From Candidatus Faecivivens stercorigallinarum (GTDB lineage Bacteria; Bacillota; Clostridia; Oscillospirales; Ruminococcaceae): a stretch of DNA of 9,518 nt. The translations under genes and the position numbers were made by a program. Under the pieces are notes generated by a model. That model was not told the DNA's origin. It did no database searches and was given only the letters and a program-made list of their open reading frames with translations. Shown in pieces: positions 6,506 through 9,518 of this stretch (position 1 is the stretch's first letter; each line of letters opens with the position of its first letter). Location: contig DVLN01000190.1 in assembly GCA_018715465.1 (NCBI GenBank), positions 1 through 9,518 of the forward strand, read 5' to 3'.

Positions 6506-6534
6506 TTGACAACCCCTGCCGGGTATCTTATAAT
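6506..6534 (+). promoter_or_regulatory. metK operon promoter
   Basis: A consensus pair: TTGACA at 6506-6511 and TATAAT at 6529-6534, separated by 17 bases. Transcription would begin near 6541, immediately before the riboswitch. A full consensus promoter fits a gene that is controlled by attenuation rather than by initiation. Confidence 0.92.
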
Positions 6535-6548
6535 GTATTCGATAATCA

Positions 6549-6661
6549 CCTTATCCAGAGTGGCGGAGGTACAGGACCTGTGAAACCACGGCAACCACCC
6601 ACCTTGAACAGAGGGGGAACGGTGCCATTTCCTACGACGTGTATGCGATCGAAAGATGAGG
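6549..6661 (+). ncRNA. SAM-I (S-box) riboswitch
   Basis: Metabolite-sensing leader RNA that binds S-adenosylmethionine and lets the downstream terminator form. The P1 helix is CCTTATC (6549-6555) with GATGAGG (6655-6661). Conserved family segments follow in order: CCAGAG, GTGG with GGAGG, TGAAACCACGGCAACC (6581-6596) of the P2/P3 core and kink-turn, GGTGCC then TTCC (6621-6632), and GAAAGATGAG (6651-6660) closing the four-way junction. It begins about 8 bases after the predicted transcription start and lies ahead of metK, a classic S-box target in Firmicutes. Whether it binds SAM with ordinary affinity cannot be read from sequence. Confidence 0.95.
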
Positions 6662-6689
6662 GAGCATGAACGAATGGTCATGAGCGCCC
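6660..6689 (+). promoter_or_regulatory. Candidate antiterminator helix of the SAM riboswitch
   Basis: GGGAGCATGA (6660-6669) can pair with TCATGAGCGCCC (6678-6689), with one mismatch and a two-base bulge. This would capture the 5' arm of the terminator and also use two bases of the P1 3' strand, so SAM-bound P1 would oppose it. The pairing was worked out by eye and its stability was not calculated. Confidence 0.5.
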
Positions 6690-6715
6690 GTCTGCAGCAC
6701 GGGCGCTCATTTTTT
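6680..6715 (+). terminator. Riboswitch-controlled intrinsic terminator
   Basis: TGAGCGCCCGT (6681-6691) and ACGGGCGCTCA (6699-6709) form a perfect 11-bp GC-rich stem, extended by A6680-T6710, with a 7-base loop (CTGCAGC), then a run of six T (6710-6715). It begins about 20 bases after the aptamer P1 and should stop transcription before metK when SAM is plentiful. Confidence 0.95.
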
Positions 6716-6720
6716 ATCGG

Positions 6721-6758
6721 TATGAGGTCAAGCAAAAGCCCATCTTTGCTGCCTCATA
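6721..6758 (+). other. Unassigned hairpin in the metK leader
   Basis: TATGAGG (6721-6727) pairs with CCTCATA (6752-6758), and inside it AGCAAA (6731-6736) pairs with TTTGCT (6745-6750), giving a two-part stem. No T run follows, so it is not a terminator. It sits just beyond the riboswitch terminator and would be present only in read-through mRNA; possible roles are mRNA stability or processing. Confidence 0.5.
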
Positions 6759-6805
6759 ACTGGCGTTCCGCATTTTACAAAAGGTGCTATCACAATTCAC
6801 CGCCG

Positions 6806-6827
6806 CCGGGGACGCTGTCCTCCCCGG
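6806..6827 (+). other. Second GC-rich hairpin before metK
   Basis: CCGGGGA (6806-6812) and TCCCCGG (6821-6827) form a 7-bp stem with an 8-base loop, about 30 bases before the metK ribosome binding site (6857-6863). A 10-bp palindrome GCAGCGCTGC follows at 6842-6851. No T run is present. It may affect translation or decay; function unknown. Confidence 0.45.
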
Positions 6828-6872
6828 ACCACGGCCGGATGGCAGCGCTGCATATAAAGGAGAACATCTGTT

Positions 6873-8054
6873 ATGGCAAGAAAGTTTTTCTCTTCTGAAT
6901 CGGTAACCGAAGGACATCCCGACAAGATCTGTGACCAGATCTCCGACGCCGTCCTCGACGCAATCCTCGCACAGGACCCGACCGGACGTGTTGCCTGTGA
7001 GACCTGCTGCACGACCGGACTGGTCATGGTTATGGGCGAAATCACCACCAACTGCTATGTTGATATCCCCCGGATTGCCCGCGACGTCATTTTGGACATC
7101 GGCTATGACCGGGCAAAATACGGCTTTGACGGTCAGACCTGCGCGATCATCACCTCAATCGACGAACAGTCGGGCGACATCGCAATGGGCGTCGACAAAT
7201 CCCTCGAATCCAAGGCTGGATCGGACGAGCTGGAAAACGGCGCCGGCGACCAGGGCATGATGTTTGGCTTTGCCTGCGACGAGACCCCTGAGCTGATGCC
7301 CCTGCCCATTTCGCTGGCGCACAAGCTCTCCCGCCGCCTGACCGAGGTCCGCAAAAACGGCACCCTGCGCTATCTGCGCCCCGACGGCAAGACTCAGGTT
7401 ACCGTCGAATATGAGGACGACCGCCCGGTCAGAATCGACACCATCGTCGTTTCCACCCAGCATGCTGAGGACGTCACCCTCGAACAGATCCGCGAGGATA
7501 TCCTGCGGGAAGTCGTCACACCGACCATTCCGGCTGAACTGCTGGATGAAAATACCCGTTATTTTGTCAACCCGACCGGACGTTTTGTCATCGGCGGGCC
7601 TGCCGGCGACTCCGGCCTGACTGGACGCAAGATCATTGTCGACACCTACGGCGGATATGCCCGTCACGGCGGGGGCGCATTCTCCGGTAAGGACCCGACC
7701 AAGGTTGACCGCAGTGCAGCCTATGCTGCCCGCTGGGTCGCAAAAAATGTTGTCGCTGCCGGCCTTGCCCACAAGTGCGAAATTGAGCTGGCCTACGCAA
7801 TCGGCGTCGCTCATCCGGTTTCGGTCATGGTCGACACCTTCGGCACTGGTAGTATCCCGGATGCTGAGATTGAAGCGGCGATCGAAAAGGTCTTTGACCT
7901 GCGCCCGACCGCGATTATCAACCGTCTTGACCTCCGCCGCCCGATCTATCGCGCACTTGCCAGCTATGGACATATGGGTCGGGAAGACCTGGGTGTCAGC
8001 TGGGAAAAGACCGACATGGCCGACGCACTGCGCAAGGCCGCAGGGCTGCAGTAA
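6873..8054 (+). CDS. metK: S-adenosylmethionine synthetase (methionine adenosyltransferase)
   Basis: Cytosolic enzyme that makes S-adenosylmethionine from methionine and ATP, releasing phosphate and pyrophosphate. 393 residues, full length. The N-terminal ATP-binding motif is SESVTEGHPDK, with His15 and Asp17. The two family signatures are present: GAGDQGMMFG from residue 123, and GGGAFSGKDPTKVDRS from 266, whose lysine and aspartates contact the phosphates and metal. ATG at 6873 is supported by AAAGGAG at 6857-6863. Expression is evidently controlled by the SAM-I riboswitch in its leader, giving feedback by the product. The stop codon overlaps the start of the NUDIX gene (TAATG), so the two are translationally coupled. 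Codon use is strongly C/G-ended, as expected for a highly expressed housekeeping gene in this genome. Confidence 0.98.
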   Translation: MARKFFSSESVTEGHPDKICDQISDAVLDAILAQDPTGRVACETCCTTGLVMVMGEITTNCYVDIPRIARDVILDIGYDRAKYGFDGQTCAIITSIDEQSGDIAMGVDKSLESKAGSDELENGAGDQGMMFGFACDETPELMPLPISLAHKLSRRLTEVRKNGTLRYLRPDGKTQVTVEYEDDRPVRIDTIVVSTQHAEDVTLEQIREDILREVVTPTIPAELLDENTRYFVNPTGRFVIGGPAGDSGLTGRKIIVDTYGGYARHGGGAFSGKDPTKVDRSAAYAARWVAKNVVAAGLAHKCEIELAYAIGVAHPVSVMVDTFGTGSIPDAEIEAAIEKVFDLRPTAIINRLDLRRPIYRALASYGHMGREDLGVSWEKTDMADALRKAAGLQ

Positions 8055-8539
8055 TGCGCAACACGACGCTGTGCTACCTTGAGCGGGAAGGCCGTCTGCT
8101 GATGCTCTTCCGCAACAAAAAGGAGCATGACGAAAATCACGGCAAATGGATTGGCGTGGGCGGTAAGTTCGAGGAAGGGGAAACCCCCGAAGAATGTGTC
8201 ATCCGCGAGGTGTATGAAGAAACCGGGCTGAAGATGAGGTCTCCCCGTCTGCGCAGAATCGTCACCTTTGTGATAAAACCGCAGTCAACCGAGTATATGT
8301 TTGTATATACCGCCACCGATTTCACCGGACAGCTCATCAACCCGGACAGCTGTCCCGAAGGAGTGTTGCGCTGGGTTGACCGGGATGAGGTCTGCCAGCT
8401 GCCGACCTGGGAAGGCGACCGGATTTTTCTGAAACTGCTGATGGAGGAACGTCCCTTCTTTTCCCTCAAGCTGTGCTATGACCCGTCGGGCAGGCTGACA
8501 GACGCGGTGCTGGACGGAAAGCCGCTTCCGCTCGAATAA
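8054..8539 (+). CDS. NUDIX hydrolase, MutT/8-oxo-dGTP diphosphatase-like
   Basis: Predicted hydrolase of nucleoside diphosphate-linked compounds, 161 residues. The complete NUDIX box is readable: Gly37, Glu43, Arg51-Glu52, Glu55-Glu56 and Gly58-Leu59 (GKFEEGETPEECVIREVYEE then TGL), so the metal-binding glutamates are intact. The opening TLCYLEREGRLLMLFRNKK and the GKWIGVGGKFEEGE stretch resemble the group annotated as 8-oxo-dGTP diphosphatase in Firmicutes. A nucleotide-pool cleaning role is therefore likely, but NUDIX substrates are hard to predict. ATG at 8054 overlaps the last base of the metK stop codon, so the gene is in the metK operon, translationally coupled and under the same SAM riboswitch. 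A strong terminator follows 22 bases after its stop. Confidence 0.9.
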   Translation: MRNTTLCYLEREGRLLMLFRNKKEHDENHGKWIGVGGKFEEGETPEECVIREVYEETGLKMRSPRLRRIVTFVIKPQSTEYMFVYTATDFTGQLINPDSCPEGVLRWVDRDEVCQLPTWEGDRIFLKLLMEERPFFSLKLCYDPSGRLTDAVLDGKPLPLE

Positions 8540-8560
8540 TCAATACAAAAAATGCAGTAA

Positions 8561-8600
8561 AAAAACTGCAAGGCGATCTTCTGAATGCCTTGCAGTTTTT
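8561..8600. terminator. Bidirectional terminator between the NUDIX and AraC genes
   Basis: AAAAACTGCAAGGC (8561-8574) and GCCTTGCAGTTTTT (8587-8600) are perfectly complementary over 14 bp with a 12-base loop. The stem's own A and T arms give T runs on both strands, followed by ATTTT on the plus side. The AraC gene ends at 8608 from the other direction, so it serves both units. An alternative shorter pairing with TGCAGT at 8553-8558 is possible. Confidence 0.9.
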
Positions 8601-8607
8601 ATTTTGC

Positions 8608-9459
8608 TCAATATTGGGTCAGATACTCTGCCGCACCGAAATAATGGGAAGAAAAACGCTTGGGCGTCATCCCGCAGTAGCGTTTGAAGGTCTTGATAAA
8701 ATAATTGATATCCCGATAACCGACCCGCTCGGAGATATCCCGCACCGTTGCCTTTTCCCGTATAAACAGGTCACATGCCCACTCGATCCGTCGGACGTTG
8801 ATGTAGGTGAACGGTGTCATTCCGGTCATCCGCTGGAAAAAACGACAGAAATACTTGGAAGACAATCCGATTTCAGCTGCCAGCTGATCAAGCGTCATCT
8901 GCTCACAGAGATGGCTTTCAATCATCTGCAGCACCGTCTTCAGGTGGGAAAGCTGCCGGGCAGAAAAGGCAGGCGTTTCAGGGGTCAACGTGGTGTACGC
9001 TCCCTCGGTATAAGCCAGCATGATCTGTCTGAGATCGGGAACGCAGTTGTCAAAATAACGCGACGACAGAATCAGCCCCCCGATAAAGTTGTGCAGGCAT
9101 GCGATCAGCGCCTGATTGTCGTCTCGTATACATAGACAGCTCCCTCGCGGAAAAAACGAGATATCCTGGCTGTTGGGCAGCCGCGTAAACCGCGCCGGAT
9201 CAAAGACCAGCACATCCAGTTCCGCCCCCATCAGCTGCCAGGAAATCAGCGTACCAGCTGCAATATACAGCACATCCCCCGCGCTGAGGGTATATTTCTG
9301 GCAGTTGAGCCAGACTTCCAGCATACCGTCCCGCAGATGGACCAACTGGGGGTATCCCCGCCAGTGGGTTTGTCTGGACTGAATCGGAAAGTCCTTTTTC
9401 AGCCGGTAATAAAAATACGGTTTGCCACCGGGAAGTTCATTTACAGCAGTCGTCTCCAT
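8608..9459 (-). CDS. AraC-family transcriptional regulator with a cupin sensor domain
   Basis: DNA-binding regulator of 283 residues. The N-terminal part (about 35-85) looks like an AraC-type cupin ligand domain (THWRGYPQLVHLRDGMLEVW, then LSAGDVLYIAAGT). The C-terminal 100 residues hold the double helix-turn-helix: MTLDQLAAEIGLSSKYFCRFFQ at about 188-209, and VRDISERVGYRDINYFIKTFKR at about 239-260, followed by the family's closing GMTPKRF. Relatives with this layout often control sugar-uptake or glycosidase genes, but no such gene is in the window, so the ligand and targets are unknown. The ATG at 9459 has no clear ribosome binding site; an 8-codon ORF (9461-9487) ends one base before it. 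No alternative in-frame start is nearby. Confidence 0.9.
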   Translation of the reverse strand: METTAVNELPGGKPYFYYRLKKDFPIQSRQTHWRGYPQLVHLRDGMLEVWLNCQKYTLSAGDVLYIAAGTLISWQLMGAELDVLVFDPARFTRLPNSQDISFFPRGSCLCIRDDNQALIACLHNFIGGLILSSRYFDNCVPDLRQIMLAYTEGAYTTLTPETPAFSARQLSHLKTVLQMIESHLCEQMTLDQLAAEIGLSSKYFCRFFQRMTGMTPFTYINVRRIEWACDLFIREKATVRDISERVGYRDINYFIKTFKRYCGMTPKRFSSHYFGAAEYLTQY

Positions 9460-9460
9460 G

Positions 9461-9487
9461 TTATAGATAGAGATTCACTTCTTTCAT
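9461..9487 (-). other. Possible 8-codon leader ORF before the AraC gene
   Basis: An ATG-to-TAA frame encoding MKEVNLYL stops one base before the AraC ATG. Its own ribosome binding site is weak. Its spacing would allow translational coupling to the regulator, which lacks a Shine-Dalgarno sequence of its own. It may equally be chance. Confidence 0.25.
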
Positions 9488-9518
9488 TTAATGTCAGTTT
9501 TTCCGGCAAAAGACCGCC

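Larger units (their letters stand above)
6272..6872. other. 601-base divergent intergenic region
   Basis: This gap separates the minus-strand VTT-trkA-trkA-lexA unit from the plus-strand metK unit. From left to right it holds the leader and promoter of the minus operon (to 6379), a 12-bp palindrome (6390-6401), an AT-richer stretch with only a weak second minus promoter candidate (TAAAAT/CTGTCA, 6421-6448, 16-base spacer), then the metK promoter, SAM-I riboswitch, terminator and two more hairpins. I see no tRNA and no convincing small gene in it. Confidence 0.8.

Noticed and set aside
6656..6898. 80-residue frame spanning the riboswitch terminator and the metK start
   Set aside because: It crosses the terminator stem and overlaps metK out of frame; no ribosome binding site or motif supports it.
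7155..7973. 272-residue open frame antisense to metK
   Set aside because: It lies wholly inside the highly conserved metK gene on the opposite strand and shows no family motif.

Overview
The window looks like chromosomal DNA from a moderately GC-rich Firmicute, most likely a clostridium of the Oscillospirales/Ruminococcaceae type. The grounds are strong GGAGG-type ribosome binding sites, sigma-A-like promoters with 17-base spacers, a SAM-I (S-box) riboswitch in front of metK, a KtrB-type potassium channel subunit and a short Gram-positive-style LexA. The taxonomic placement is inference. Nothing indicates a plasmid, prophage, IS element or CRISPR array; the only mobility-type gene is one serine recombinase.

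Layout. (1) Bases 1-2106, plus strand: a TrkH/KtrB potassium-uptake pore gene, then a small multi-pass membrane protein of unknown function, closed by a terminator that works on both strands. (2) Bases 2110-3308, minus strand: a serine recombinase followed 11 bases later by an orphan PAS-domain ORF with a weak start. (3) Bases 3491-6379, minus strand: a probable four-gene operon read from a promoter near 6351-6379. It encodes a TVP38/TMEM64 (VTT) membrane protein, two single-RCK TrkA-type K+ channel regulators in tandem, and LexA, and ends in a good hairpin terminator. (4) Bases 6506-8600, plus strand: a promoter, a SAM-I riboswitch with its terminator, two further unexplained hairpins, metK and a one-base-overlapping NUDIX hydrolase gene, ended by a 14-bp hairpin terminator. 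(5) Bases 8608-9459, minus strand: an AraC-family regulator.

How the genes may work together. The KtrB pore at the left and the two RCK proteins in the minus operon probably build K+ uptake systems, although they lie in separate transcription units on opposite strands. LexA is the last gene of the RCK operon, so SOS control and K+ transport genes would share a transcript. A perfect 12-bp palindrome (AAACATATGTTT, 6390-6401) sits just upstream of that operon promoter and differs from the Gram-positive LexA box only at its two outermost bases, making it a candidate autoregulatory site. On the plus strand, S-adenosylmethionine made by MetK would shut down its own operon through the riboswitch, together with the MutT-like NUDIX enzyme.

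No clearly new multi-gene system is evident. The most notable points are the K+/LexA operon with its candidate LexA site, the pair of RCK proteins of which one has a degraded nucleotide-binding motif, the extra structured leader after the riboswitch terminator, and the recombinase/orphan-PAS pair.
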